NCBI GenBank assembly: GCA_964562175.1
Contig: CAZLRV010000006.1
Location: 33,723 to 97,722, forward strand
DNA from: CAZCJU01 sp964562175
Lineage (GTDB): Bacteria; Bacillota; Clostridia; Oscillospirales; CAG-272
Direction of reading: 5' to 3'
DNA length: 64,000 nucleotides
The notes beneath the pieces were generated by a model, which was given only the letters and a program-made list of their open reading frames with translations, did not search any database and was not told the origin of the DNA. Of this stretch, positions 27,464 to 36,468 are shown piece by piece. The position numbers and the translations under genes were made by a program. How positions within the stretch are numbered: position 1 is the stretch's first letter; each line of letters starts with the position of its first letter.

Positions 27464-28369
27464 CTATACTCGTTCAAGCTTCTTTTCGGAAACGAAAACG
27501 GTATATTTTTTGATAAGCTCGCAGGGGTGATAGGAGAGCTTGGAGCGTCTTAAGCCCTCATCTCCCGCATCGTCCTCGCGGTTCACGTATTTAAGCTCGG
27601 GGTGCGTTTTCAGCATATCCTCGGCAAAGCATGAGGTTATCATTTGATATGCTCCGCGCACACCCGAGTCGGCTTTTTCGATATGCACATACAGCGTATC
27701 GCCTTTTATCTCGCCGAGTGCAAAGGCACACATTTTACCCTCGGCGTACACCGCACCGCCCGTCATACCGTATTTTTCGAGGTTGTGAAGCACCTCAAGC
27801 GTTTTTTCTCGTTCTTCACGAAAAAGCGGAGTGCTTTTTTCGGTGAAGATCGGGGCGTTTTTATAGAATATTTCGGCTTGCTCGGCATCGCCCTCGGCAA
27901 GCCTTCTGTATTTTCCGTCGGGGTATAGGCGGGCAAAGGCGTTTTTGTGGTTTCTCTGTCCCGAATAGCGTCTGCCGACAAGCGTGGCAAGGTCGTTTAT
28001 ATTATACAGGTAATCAAACCAATCCTCCTCGGCAAACGCATTTATCTCAAAATGCTCGCCGAGTATTTTTTTATCCTCCTCCGAGGCAAAAATAAACAGC
28101 GGATCCTCGCCGCACGCCGAGCATTCTTCGTATATTTCATCAAGTGCGGACTCCGCATTTTTGCCCAGCGGCATCGAATAAGCGACTTTATTTTCCGATA
28201 TTTTCGCTTTGAATATCACATTATCCTCGGCAAGCCTATATTCGATATCAAAATAGTCTCGCCACATAAAAGTGCCGCCTATCGTATTATCGCACAGTCT
28301 GCCCGTGCCGTAGGCAAAATACGGCGATAACACGCTTATATCGTCAAGTGTAAGCTTTCTGTATTCCAT
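27464..28369 (-). CDS. DUF2156/COG4866 family protein
   Basis: A 301-residue protein of the COG4866 type (phosphatidylglycerol lysyltransferase C-terminal domain fold, double GNAT-like). Recognisable parts include LSPYFAYGTGRLCDNTIGGTF, LVGRRYSGQRNHKNAF and the C-terminal VNREDDAGDEGLRRSKLSYHP. The family lacks the membrane part of MprF and its acceptor is unknown. It has an excellent own promoter (28420-28448) and meets the feo operon tail-to-tail with a 1-nt gap and no terminator between. Confidence 0.8.
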   Translation of the reverse strand: MEYRKLTLDDISVLSPYFAYGTGRLCDNTIGGTFMWRDYFDIEYRLAEDNVIFKAKISENKVAYSMPLGKNAESALDEIYEECSACGEDPLFIFASEEDKKILGEHFEINAFAEEDWFDYLYNINDLATLVGRRYSGQRNHKNAFARLYPDGKYRRLAEGDAEQAEIFYKNAPIFTEKSTPLFREEREKTLEVLHNLEKYGMTGGAVYAEGKMCAFALGEIKGDTLYVHIEKADSGVRGAYQMITSCFAEDMLKTHPELKYVNREDDAGDEGLRRSKLSYHPCELIKKYTVFVSEKKLERV

Positions 28370-28419
28370 ATGCTTTTCTTCTTTTCGTACCGCAAAGCGG
28401 TCATATTAAACAATGTGAG

Positions 28420-28448
28420 ATTATATCACAGCTTGAAAAAAATGTCAA
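28420..28448 (-). promoter_or_regulatory. Sigma-A promoter of the DUF2156 gene
   Basis: Minus strand, full consensus: TTGACA, 17 nt, TATAAT, 50 nt before the start codon. Confidence 0.85.
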
Positions 28449-28505
28449 GCACCCGCTGCTCAAAAACAACTCACACGACAAAAAACATCGTGCGAAAGTC
28501 GTCGG

Positions 28506-28520
28506 GTGAATAATATTCAC
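28506..28520. promoter_or_regulatory. Perfect 15-bp palindrome (GTGAATAATATTCAC) in divergent promoter region
   Basis: A 6-3-6 palindrome about 34-48 nt upstream of a possible -10 (TATAAT, 28554-28559) for the yqhQ operon. Candidate operator only; the -35 of that promoter is weak. Confidence 0.35.
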
Positions 28521-28596
28521 AATTTAGTTCTTTCTTTTTTCGTATAAATAAATTATAATATAAGAATAATATGTAATACCGAAAGGATAGATCGAA

Positions 28597-29631
28597 ATGT
28601 CCGAAAAAAATAAGCAGAAAAACCCGCGTCTCGGCAAGGTCGGCGGTCAGGCGGTGCTTGAGGGCGTTATGATGAGGAGCGGCGACGAGGTCGCGATCGC
28701 ATCGCGTATGCCCGACAAGTCGATAAAGATAACACGGCAGAAATTCGTATCTGCGAGAAAAAAGCATAAGGCGTTAAATATTCCCTTGCTCCGAGGCGTT
28801 ATAAACTTCGTTGAGATGATGATGCTCTCATTCAAAACGCTCGATGCTTCCACTGCGGCGTTGGGACTTGAGGAGGAAGAGCCGTCTAAGTTCGAAAAGT
28901 GGCTCGAAAAGGTATTCGGCAAGAGCATTATGAAGGTAATCATGGTGATAAGCACGATACTCGGCGTGCTTTTGGCTGTAGGTCTGTTTTTCGTTCTGCC
29001 GACATATTGCCGTGCCGGAGTTTCGTGGATAGGTCAGAGACTGAGCGGAGATAAGTTTATCCTCTCCGACAACCCGTTTCTCGTGTCGCTGGTCGAGGGA
29101 CTTTTGAAGATAATCATATTCATAGTATATTTGGCTCTCATATCACTCATGGGCGATATCAAAAAGACGTTTCAATACCACGGTGCGGAGCATAAGTCGG
29201 TATTCTGCTACGAAAAGGGTCTGGAGCTTACGGTCGCAAATGTCAAAAAGCAATCACGCTTCCACCCCAGATGCGGAACGAGCTTTATGTTTATCATGAT
29301 CTTGATAGGTATTGCCGTAGGTCTGCTCATACCGACGGGTATTTCACCCGTGCTTCGTTCGCTGATAAAGATACTTCTCATGCCGATAACGGTCGGAGTG
29401 GGCTTTGAATTTATCCTGCTTGCCGGCAAGCACGATAACGTCCTCACGAGGATACTTTCCGCCCCCGGTCTGTGGGTACAGCGTTTGACGACAAAGGAAC
29501 CGAGCGACGATCAGATCGAATGTGCGATAGCCGCTCTCAAATGCGCCATACCCGCCGAATTTCCGAATGCGGAAAAAGAATACGAGGCGCAAGAGCAAGC
29601 CTCCGAGGAAGCAAGCACCGAGGGCGAATAA
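28597..29631 (+). CDS. DUF1385 membrane protein YqhQ-like
   Basis: A 344-residue DUF1385 protein. It has GGQAVLEGVMMRSG near the start, 4-5 membrane segments (about residues 115-140, 170-190, 235-270) and the His/Cys motif QYHGAEHKSVFCYE with HPRCGTSF. The family is described as a metal-dependent membrane enzyme of unknown substrate, YqhQ in B. subtilis. GAAAGGATAGATCGAA precedes the start. It leads the prmC-ddl-murI run, as in many Clostridia. Confidence 0.9.
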   Translation: MSEKNKQKNPRLGKVGGQAVLEGVMMRSGDEVAIASRMPDKSIKITRQKFVSARKKHKALNIPLLRGVINFVEMMMLSFKTLDASTAALGLEEEEPSKFEKWLEKVFGKSIMKVIMVISTILGVLLAVGLFFVLPTYCRAGVSWIGQRLSGDKFILSDNPFLVSLVEGLLKIIIFIVYLALISLMGDIKKTFQYHGAEHKSVFCYEKGLELTVANVKKQSRFHPRCGTSFMFIMILIGIAVGLLIPTGISPVLRSLIKILLMPITVGVGFEFILLAGKHDNVLTRILSAPGLWVQRLTTKEPSDDQIECAIAALKCAIPAEFPNAEKEYEAQEQASEEASTEGE

Positions 29632-29635
29632 GTCT

Positions 29636-30451
29636 ATGACATATTCCGAGCTTAGGCGTATGTACCCGGAGCTTTCGCAGAACGAAAAGGATGTTATCAT
29701 ATGTAGCAGGTGCGCCATTGACAAAAAAGAGCTGTTGCTCGGTGCCGACAAGCCTGTCGGCGAGGCAGAGGCGCATCGGATAATTTGCGATTATTCTTCA
29801 CTGCTCGACGGCGAACCGTTGCAATATATAACGGGCAAATGCGATTTTTACGGGCTTGAGCTGTATGTCGATCGAAATGTGCTTATTCCCCGCTTCGACA
29901 CGGAGCTTATAGTGGGATACTGTATTGAAAGCATTCCGCACGGCGTGCTTTTTGCAGACCTTTGCTGCGGCAGTGGCTGTATAGGCTTGGCGATACTCAA
30001 AAACCGCCCCGATCTGCGGTGCGTCTCGGTCGATATTTCCGAAAAGGCTCTTTCGGTGTGTGAAAAAAACGCACGTCTTTTGGGCGTGGAGGACAGATGT
30101 GAGATAATATGTGCCGACGTAAAAAACGGGGACATATACAAAAAGCTGTTTGATATATCGTATATCGTTTCTAATCCTCCGTACATTCCGACAGAGGATA
30201 TAGAAAAGCTTGATACAACGGTAAGACATGAGCCGCACTTCGCTCTTGACGGCGGTGCGGACGGACTTGATTTTTACCGCACTATAACGGCTCTTGCGTA
30301 TCAAAACACAAGGCTTGAGCATATAATATTTGAGATAGGCTACGACGAGGGTGAGGCTCTGCGAGCCACCGCACGGAGATATTCGGCACGGTGCGAAATA
30401 CTTAAGGATCTGTGCGGTAATGACAGATGTGCCGTGATAAACTTTGAATAA
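29636..30451 (+). CDS. prmC: Peptide chain release factor N(5)-glutamine methyltransferase PrmC
   Basis: A 271-residue methyltransferase with PLQYITGKCDFYG, LIPRFDTELIV, FADLCCGSGCIGLAIL (SAM site) and the catalytic SNPPYIP. It methylates the GGQ glutamine of release factors RF1 and RF2. ATG 29636 is chosen; an earlier in-frame start at 29567 lies inside yqhQ and would add a highly basic 23-residue tail absent in the family. It begins 4 nt after the yqhQ stop. Confidence 0.94.
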   Translation: MTYSELRRMYPELSQNEKDVIICSRCAIDKKELLLGADKPVGEAEAHRIICDYSSLLDGEPLQYITGKCDFYGLELYVDRNVLIPRFDTELIVGYCIESIPHGVLFADLCCGSGCIGLAILKNRPDLRCVSVDISEKALSVCEKNARLLGVEDRCEIICADVKNGDIYKKLFDISYIVSNPPYIPTEDIEKLDTTVRHEPHFALDGGADGLDFYRTITALAYQNTRLEHIIFEIGYDEGEALRATARRYSARCEILKDLCGNDRCAVINFE

Positions 30452-30468
30452 CATAAGGAGCTGAAAAT

Positions 30469-31530
30469 ATGGAACAAGTAGAAAAGCTTAAGCTTGTCGT
30501 TATATTCGGCGGCAAAAGCACCGAGCATGACGTATCGTGCATGAGTGCATACAACATTTTGAGTGCAATTGACCATGATAAATACAGCGTCACAACGCTC
30601 GGTGTGGCACGTGACGGCACGTGGCATCTTTTTGAGGGCGAATACGAGATGATAAAGAACGGTGAATGGTTGAGCCGCTCCTGCCCCGCCACATTTACCG
30701 CAAGTGACGGATTTTTCGCAAGCAAAAACGGTGAGCGGATCCACATTCCGTGCGATATCGTTTTCCCCGCCGTACACGGCGGCTATTGCGAGGACGGACG
30801 GCTTCAAGGTCTGCTCGATATGTGCGGCATGAAATACGTCGGTTCGGGAGCTGCCGCCTCTGCCGTATGCATGGATAAATTTTTCACCAAAGCGGTGCTT
30901 GCCACCGAGGGAATACCCATGGTGCGCTATGAGCTTGTAACAAAGCGTCAGCTTGCCGACAATATCGCCTCTGTCACACAACGTGTTGAAAACAGCTTTT
31001 CGTATCCGGTATTCGTTAAGCCCTGCAACGCCGGTTCATCTATCGGGGTATCCAAGGCCTGCTCTGCAGATGAGCTTACCCGCTCCCTCAAAGCCGCATT
31101 TGAATACGACGAGCGTGTGCTTGTCGAGGAATTTATAGACGGCCGTGAAATTGAGGTGGGCGTGATGGGTAACGAGGATACGACAGCATCCGTTTGCGGT
31201 GAAATAGACCCCGGTGCCGTCTTTTACGATTACGACACGAAATATCATGCCGATACGGCAAGCTATTTTATACCGGCTCGCATATCGGACGAATGCTCAT
31301 CAAAGGTACGAAAATATGCTCTGAAAATATTCGCTGCGCTCGGCTGCAGAGGACTTTCGAGAGTGGATTTCTTCGTCGATAAAAACGAGCGCATTGTTTT
31401 TAACGAGATAAACACGCTCCCCGGCTTTACATCCATATCTATGTATCCGTCGCTTTTCAAAGCCGAGGGAATGACATATTCGGAGATAATAGACAGGCTC
31501 ATCGAGCTTGCACTTAACAAGCATGAATAA
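30469..31530 (+). CDS. ddl: D-alanine--D-alanine ligase
   Basis: A 353-residue ATP-grasp ligase. It has LVVIFGGKSTEHDVS at the N-terminus, KPCNAGSSIGVSKA in the ATP site, EEFIDGREIEVGVMGN and the C-terminal FNEINTLPGFTSISMYPSLF with the metal-binding Glu and Asn. It makes D-Ala-D-Ala for peptidoglycan. AAGGAG precedes the ATG. murI overlaps its end, so two steps of wall precursor supply are coupled. Confidence 0.96.
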   Translation: MEQVEKLKLVVIFGGKSTEHDVSCMSAYNILSAIDHDKYSVTTLGVARDGTWHLFEGEYEMIKNGEWLSRSCPATFTASDGFFASKNGERIHIPCDIVFPAVHGGYCEDGRLQGLLDMCGMKYVGSGAAASAVCMDKFFTKAVLATEGIPMVRYELVTKRQLADNIASVTQRVENSFSYPVFVKPCNAGSSIGVSKACSADELTRSLKAAFEYDERVLVEEFIDGREIEVGVMGNEDTTASVCGEIDPGAVFYDYDTKYHADTASYFIPARISDECSSKVRKYALKIFAALGCRGLSRVDFFVDKNERIVFNEINTLPGFTSISMYPSLFKAEGMTYSEIIDRLIELALNKHE

Positions 31531-32341
31531 CAACAGCCCTATAGGAATATTCGACAGCGGGCTTGGCGGTCTGTGTGCCTTGAGCGAGCTGCAGCGGCTT
31601 TTGCCGCAGGAGAATTTTATATATTTCGGCGATACCGGCAGGACTCCTTACGGCTCACGCTCGGCGCAAAAGATACTTGAATATGCAAGTGCCGATATCA
31701 ATTTCCTTTTGTCCAAGGACGTAAAGGCAATAGTCTGTGCCTGTGGCACGGTATCCTCCGTGGCTCTGCCGATAATAGAAAAAAAGCTCTCCTTGCCCAT
31801 ATGCGGAACGATAATGCCGTCCTCCGTTGAAGCGGCGCAGGCGACAAAGAACGGGATCATCGGTATAATGGGTACGGGCGCTACCATAGCCTCCGGCGTA
31901 TTCGTCAAGCTTCTGTCGGAGATAGACAGCGGAATTTCGACCATATGCGTTCCGTGTCCTCTGCTCGTTCCGATAGTCGAAAACGGCTTTGCCGACTCGG
32001 AAATAGCGACTCTCGCTTTGAGGGAATATATGAAGCCCATAATAGCCGGCGCTGCCGATACGGTCATATTGGGCTGTACTCACTTTCCGATATTGTCGAG
32101 TGCCATTCACTCGCTGTACCCGGATCTGCATCTCATAGACTCCGGTGCGGCAAGTGCGAGATATATGGCAGAGAGTCTGCGAAAGAAGAAAATGCTCGCC
32201 GACCGTGCAAGCGGTATAACGGAATACTACGTCAGCGATACTCCGAACGATTTCGCATCGGTGGCAAGTGTATTTTTGGGCAAGGGTGAGCTTGATGTGA
32301 AAAAAACAGAAATTGAGGATTATAAATATGAATTACGGTAA
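31523..32341 (+). CDS. murI: Glutamate racemase MurI
   Basis: A 272-residue racemase producing D-glutamate for peptidoglycan. It has GIFDSGLGG (Asp11), FGDTGRTPYGSRS and the second catalytic pair LGCTHFP (Cys185, His187). The first catalytic site reads ACGT (Cys74-Gly75) instead of the usual ACNT, so a normally conserved Asn is Gly. The ATG at 31523 overlaps the ddl stop; an earlier in-frame ATG at 31508 lies inside ddl. The gene may be fully active, since the Cys itself is kept. Confidence 0.92.
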   Translation: MNNNSPIGIFDSGLGGLCALSELQRLLPQENFIYFGDTGRTPYGSRSAQKILEYASADINFLLSKDVKAIVCACGTVSSVALPIIEKKLSLPICGTIMPSSVEAAQATKNGIIGIMGTGATIASGVFVKLLSEIDSGISTICVPCPLLVPIVENGFADSEIATLALREYMKPIIAGAADTVILGCTHFPILSSAIHSLYPDLHLIDSGAASARYMAESLRKKKMLADRASGITEYYVSDTPNDFASVASVFLGKGELDVKKTEIEDYKYELR

Positions 32342-32696
32342 AAAGACCTGGCTTATTCCCGATTGCTTTCTCAACTCCGTATCGAAAAACGAGAGCGTAA
32401 GTCATGAAGCGATATGCGTTATAAACACGACAGACGAGGATGCCGAGATAGCGCTGACTCTGTTCTTTGAGGACAGAGACAAGTGCTGTGACTTTGCTTC
32501 ACACTGCGCCTCCGGCAGAACTCACCATATAAGAATGGATAAGCTGATATCGAAAAACGGCGAAAAGATACCGAGAGATACGCCGTATGCCGTACTTGTC
32601 GAGTCAAGCTGTCCCATAGTCGTTCAATACAGCCGCCTCGATACCTCCGAGGTCGAAATGGCACTTATGACGACTATGGCGTATCCGGTAGAATGA
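32328..32696 (+). CDS. ASRT-family protein (sensory rhodopsin transducer homologue)
   Basis: A 122-residue protein with the pattern of the Anabaena sensory rhodopsin transducer family: YGKKTWLIPDCFLN, EAICVINTTDEDAEI, FFEDRDKC, IPRDTPYAVLVESS and VVQYSRLDT. The family makes tetrameric beta-sandwiches; many members are in bacteria with no rhodopsin and may bind sugars or other ligands. GAGG lies about 10 nt before ATG 32328, inside the end of murI. Its stop overlaps the start of the rlmL-like gene (ATGA). Confidence 0.85.
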   Translation: MNYGKKTWLIPDCFLNSVSKNESVSHEAICVINTTDEDAEIALTLFFEDRDKCCDFASHCASGRTHHIRMDKLISKNGEKIPRDTPYAVLVESSCPIVVQYSRLDTSEVEMALMTTMAYPVE

Positions 32697-33820
32697 TAAA
32701 GCTTACGGCTACGTGCCTTTTCGGACTCGAGCGTTTTTTGGGTGAGGAGATAGACGCTCTGGGCGGTGTACGCACCGAGACCATTGACGGACGTGTCAGC
32801 TTTAGCGCCGAGCTGTACGACATACCGAAATTCAATATAAATCTCCGCTATGCCGAGAGGCTGTATATAAATTTAGGCTCGTTTCATGCCCCGACGTTCG
32901 ATGCTCTTTTTGAGGGCGTTCGCGCTTTGCCGCTTGAGGATTATATCGGCAAATACGATGCATTTCCCGTCAAGGGTCACAGCATACATTCCTCTCTGTA
33001 CTCAATACCGGATTGTCAAAGCATCGTAAAGAAAGCTGCCGTTGAGAGATTGAGAGCGAAATACGGAATATCGCATTTTGAGGAAACGGGTACAAAATAT
33101 CAGCTTGAATTTTTCATATTGAAAGACAATGCCTCACTTATGATAGATACCTCGGGTATGCCCTTACACAAGAGAGGCTACCGCCCCGTATCGAATGCCG
33201 CCCCTCTGCGTGAGACACTTGCCGCCGCTATGGTCAAAACGGCACATATCAGGGACGACGTCCTGTTTTGGGACCCGTTTTGCGGCAGCGGTACTATACC
33301 GACAGAAGCCGCACTTTTGATAACAAATACGCCGCCCGGGCTGAGGCGAGGCTTTGCCGCCGAGCATTTTCCGTTCATTCCGCTCCCCTGCTGGGACGAT
33401 GCGAGAGAGGCGGGCAAGGCGGGAATAATCAAGGATACGTGCTTTGAAGCCTACGCATCGGATATCGATCCCGAATGCGTAAAGCTTGCCGCCGAAAACG
33501 CACGCAGAGCCGGCGTTGACAAGTATATAAAATGCTTTGAGAAAAATGCGCTCGATATTGAGACCTTCGGCAGACGCGGCACCGTGGTATGCAATCCGCC
33601 CTACGGTGAGAGAATGCTCGACAAGCAGAGGGCGGAACAGCTTTATCGAGATATGGGACGTGCATTTGAACGTCTCGGCAATTGGCAGATATATGTCATA
33701 ACCTCCTGCAATGAATTCGAGTCGCTTTTTCACAGACGTGCGGACAAGGTCAGAAAGCTGTATAACGGAATGATAAAATGCAATTATTACCAATTTTTCA
33801 AGCGGAGAGATAAGAAATGA
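32693..33820 (+). CDS. RlmL-like THUMP domain rRNA methyltransferase
   Basis: A 375-residue protein with an N-terminal THUMP-type region (about residues 1-155) and a methyltransferase domain with DPFCGSGTIPTEAALL and the catalytic CNPPYGERM. It resembles the first half of RlmL (23S rRNA m2G2445) and the Bacillus YpsC type. HKRGYRP is the usual join between domains. Its stop overlaps the aminopeptidase start. Target position inferred from the family, not shown. Confidence 0.88.
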   Translation: MIKLTATCLFGLERFLGEEIDALGGVRTETIDGRVSFSAELYDIPKFNINLRYAERLYINLGSFHAPTFDALFEGVRALPLEDYIGKYDAFPVKGHSIHSSLYSIPDCQSIVKKAAVERLRAKYGISHFEETGTKYQLEFFILKDNASLMIDTSGMPLHKRGYRPVSNAAPLRETLAAAMVKTAHIRDDVLFWDPFCGSGTIPTEAALLITNTPPGLRRGFAAEHFPFIPLPCWDDAREAGKAGIIKDTCFEAYASDIDPECVKLAAENARRAGVDKYIKCFEKNALDIETFGRRGTVVCNPPYGERMLDKQRAEQLYRDMGRAFERLGNWQIYVITSCNEFESLFHRRADKVRKLYNGMIKCNYYQFFKRRDKK

Positions 33821-35049
33821 AGAATTTTGAAGCCAAGCTGGACGAATATGCACGTCTTACCGTTCATAACGGAGCAAACGTCGCCCCCGGACAATACGTT
33901 TTGATAAACTGTCCGATAGTTGCCGCGGAATTCGGAAAAAAAGTAATGCGTGAAGCATACCGTGCGGGAGCTGTGGAAGTAATAATAAACTACCGTGACG
34001 AGGAAAGCAGTCGCATAGTTTACGAAAACTCTCCCGTCGAGGTATTTGAAGCATTGCCGTCATGGAAAGCGGAAATGAGAAATCTGTACGCACGCAAAAA
34101 GGGTGCGATGATCCATATAATAGCCGAGGACCCCGAAGCTTTTGCCGGTATCTCGCCCGAAAAGCTTATGGCAAACACGAGAGCTTGCCACAAGGCGTAT
34201 GAAGAATATTACAAGCTCGTTGACAACGGCGATGTGCGTTGGACGATCGTCGCTCACCCGTGTATCGGTTGGGCAAAAAAGGTCTTTCCCGAGCTAAGTG
34301 AGAAAGCGGCTGTTGATAAGCTTTGGTCATGCATATTCAAGACGGTGAGAATAGGCAGAGGCGACACGGTCGAAAAATGGAAAAAGCACGATGAAGTGCT
34401 GAAGCGCAGAAGCGAGAGGCTGAACGCTTACGCTTTCGATTCATTGCATTTCAAAAACTCGCTCGGCACGGATCTTTATGTGGGGCTTGTAAAAGACCAT
34501 ATATGGATAGGCGGCACGAGCAAAACGAACGACGGACGGGAATATTTTGCGAATATGCCCACCGAGGAAATATTTTGTATGCCGCACTGTCGCAATGTAA
34601 GCGGAACTGTATACGCATCTCTGCCTCTTTCGTATCAAGGCAGGCTCATAAAGAATTTTCACTTGACCTTTGAGGACGGTTTTGTCACGGAATACGGAGC
34701 GGAAGAAGGGCTTGAGGCTCTGACCTCTCTGCTTGAAACAGACGAGGGCTCACGCAGAATAGGCGAGGTCGCACTTATTCCGTACCGCTCGCCCATTTCC
34801 GAAATGCACGTATTGTTCTATAATACTCTGTTTGACGAAAACGCCTCGTGTCATCTTGCCTTGGGCGATTGTTACCCCGAAAACATAAAGGGCGGTATAG
34901 GCATGGACAGAGAGGAGCTTGCGAAAAAAGGCGGTAACAGCTCCGCAAATCACGTTGATTTTATGTTCGGCACCTCGGATATGAGTATTGACGGAATCAA
35001 GGACGGGGAGAGTGTCCCCGTATTCAGAAACGGAAATTTTGTTTTTTAA
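33817..35049 (+). CDS. M29-family aminopeptidase
   Basis: A 410-residue metallo-aminopeptidase of the AmpS/PepS group. It has the N-terminal domain (LDEYARLTVHNGANVAPGQYVLI) and the M29 metal-site segments NMPTEEIF, VTEYGAEEG, SEMHVLFYNTLFDENASCH and NHVDFMFG. It removes N-terminal amino acids from peptides in the cytoplasm. AGAGATAAGAA precedes the ATG, which overlaps the rlmL-like stop. Length is typical. Confidence 0.92.
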   Translation: MKNFEAKLDEYARLTVHNGANVAPGQYVLINCPIVAAEFGKKVMREAYRAGAVEVIINYRDEESSRIVYENSPVEVFEALPSWKAEMRNLYARKKGAMIHIIAEDPEAFAGISPEKLMANTRACHKAYEEYYKLVDNGDVRWTIVAHPCIGWAKKVFPELSEKAAVDKLWSCIFKTVRIGRGDTVEKWKKHDEVLKRRSERLNAYAFDSLHFKNSLGTDLYVGLVKDHIWIGGTSKTNDGREYFANMPTEEIFCMPHCRNVSGTVYASLPLSYQGRLIKNFHLTFEDGFVTEYGAEEGLEALTSLLETDEGSRRIGEVALIPYRSPISEMHVLFYNTLFDENASCHLALGDCYPENIKGGIGMDREELAKKGGNSSANHVDFMFGTSDMSIDGIKDGESVPVFRNGNFVF

Positions 35050-35097
35050 GCGTTATCGGACGATAGTATTCGAGCGTTAAAGAAAAGGAGAAACTCA

Positions 35098-36468
35098 ATG
35101 AACGGAAAAAATGTATTCAACGGCAAGCTTAACGGTGAGATCGAGCGTCTTGCCGATATATGTCTTGATAACTGCCATATAGAGCCGTCGCTATACGGAA
35201 AATACGAGGTAAAACGCGGCTTGCGTGACCTTGACGGCAAGGGCGTGCTTACGGGCTTGACGGAAATATCGGATATCATCGGCTCAAAGTATATTAACGG
35301 TGTCAAGACCTCGTGCAAGGGAGAGCTGTATTACAGGGGAATAGATATAAACGATCTGATAGACGGCTTTGTTACCGACGGTCGTTACGGCTTTGAGGAA
35401 ACTGTCTATCTGCTTATTTTCGGGCAGCTGCCCGACAAAGCGGAGCTTGACGGCTTCACACGGCTTTTATCCTCGTACCGCTCTCTGCCGAAAAACTTCG
35501 TGCGTGACGTGGTAATGAAAGCACCGAATCCCGATATAATGAACAAGCTTGCCTTGTCCGTGCTTACTCTGTATTCATACGATCCGTTGGCAAACGATAT
35601 ATCCATACCCAACGTGCTGAGACAATGCCTTACGCTCATTGCGAATTTCTCTTCTCTCGCCGTGTATTCCTACCATGCGTATTCGCATTATGTAAAAAAG
35701 CAAAGTCTTGTCATTCACAATCCCGACCCGGCCCTTTCCACCGCAGAGAACATTCTTCATCTGCTTCGTGCCGACAGTCAATACACACGGCTTGAAGCGT
35801 TGCTTCTCGATATGGCACTCGTTCTTCACGCAGAGCATGGCGGCGGAAACAACTCCACGTTTACCACTCACGTCGTTTCATCATCGGGTACCGATACATA
35901 TTCCTCCGTTGCCGCATCTCTCTGCTCACTCAAGGGACCCAAGCACGGCGGCGCAAATATAAAGGTTCTCGAAATGATGGAGAATATAAAGCAAAACGTC
36001 CCCGATGTGAACAACGAGGGCGAGCTTACGGATTATTTGCTTAAAATACTCAACAAAGAAGCCTTTGACAAAACCGGGCTTATCTACGGTATGGGGCACG
36101 CCGTTTATTCTCTTTCCGACCCGCGTGCGGAGATATTCAAAAAATATGTTGAAAAGCTCTGTATCGAAAAGGGACGAGAGGATGAATTTGAGCTTTACAC
36201 CCGTGTTGCGGATATCGGCGGCAAAATAATTGCCGACAAGAGAAAAATATACAAGGGCGTGTCACCGAATATAGACTTTTACAGCGGTCTTGTATATTCG
36301 CTTCTCGGCATTCCCAAGGAGCTTTTCACGCCCTTGTTTGCCATTGCTCGAATTGCGGGCTGGTCTGCACATCGTATTGAGGAATTGATAAACGCCGGCA
36401 AGATAATCCGACCGGCGTATATGAACGTAATGGAGCATAAGAGCTACGTAAAAATGTGTGACAGATGA
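35098..36468 (+). CDS. gltA: Citrate/2-methylcitrate synthase
   Basis: A 456-residue citrate synthase of the type usual in Clostridia. It has the active-site pieces LHAEHGGGNNSTFTTHVV, GPKHGGANIK and GMGHAVYSLSDPRAE, with catalytic His residues and the Asp of the GHAVY-containing segment. It condenses acetyl-CoA with oxaloacetate, here likely for glutamate synthesis. AAGGAG precedes the ATG. No aconitase or isocitrate dehydrogenase is adjacent. It meets the GH127-like gene tail-to-tail with no gap. Confidence 0.93.
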   Translation: MNGKNVFNGKLNGEIERLADICLDNCHIEPSLYGKYEVKRGLRDLDGKGVLTGLTEISDIIGSKYINGVKTSCKGELYYRGIDINDLIDGFVTDGRYGFEETVYLLIFGQLPDKAELDGFTRLLSSYRSLPKNFVRDVVMKAPNPDIMNKLALSVLTLYSYDPLANDISIPNVLRQCLTLIANFSSLAVYSYHAYSHYVKKQSLVIHNPDPALSTAENILHLLRADSQYTRLEALLLDMALVLHAEHGGGNNSTFTTHVVSSSGTDTYSSVAASLCSLKGPKHGGANIKVLEMMENIKQNVPDVNNEGELTDYLLKILNKEAFDKTGLIYGMGHAVYSLSDPRAEIFKKYVEKLCIEKGREDEFELYTRVADIGGKIIADKRKIYKGVSPNIDFYSGLVYSLLGIPKELFTPLFAIARIAGWSAHRIEELINAGKIIRPAYMNVMEHKSYVKMCDR

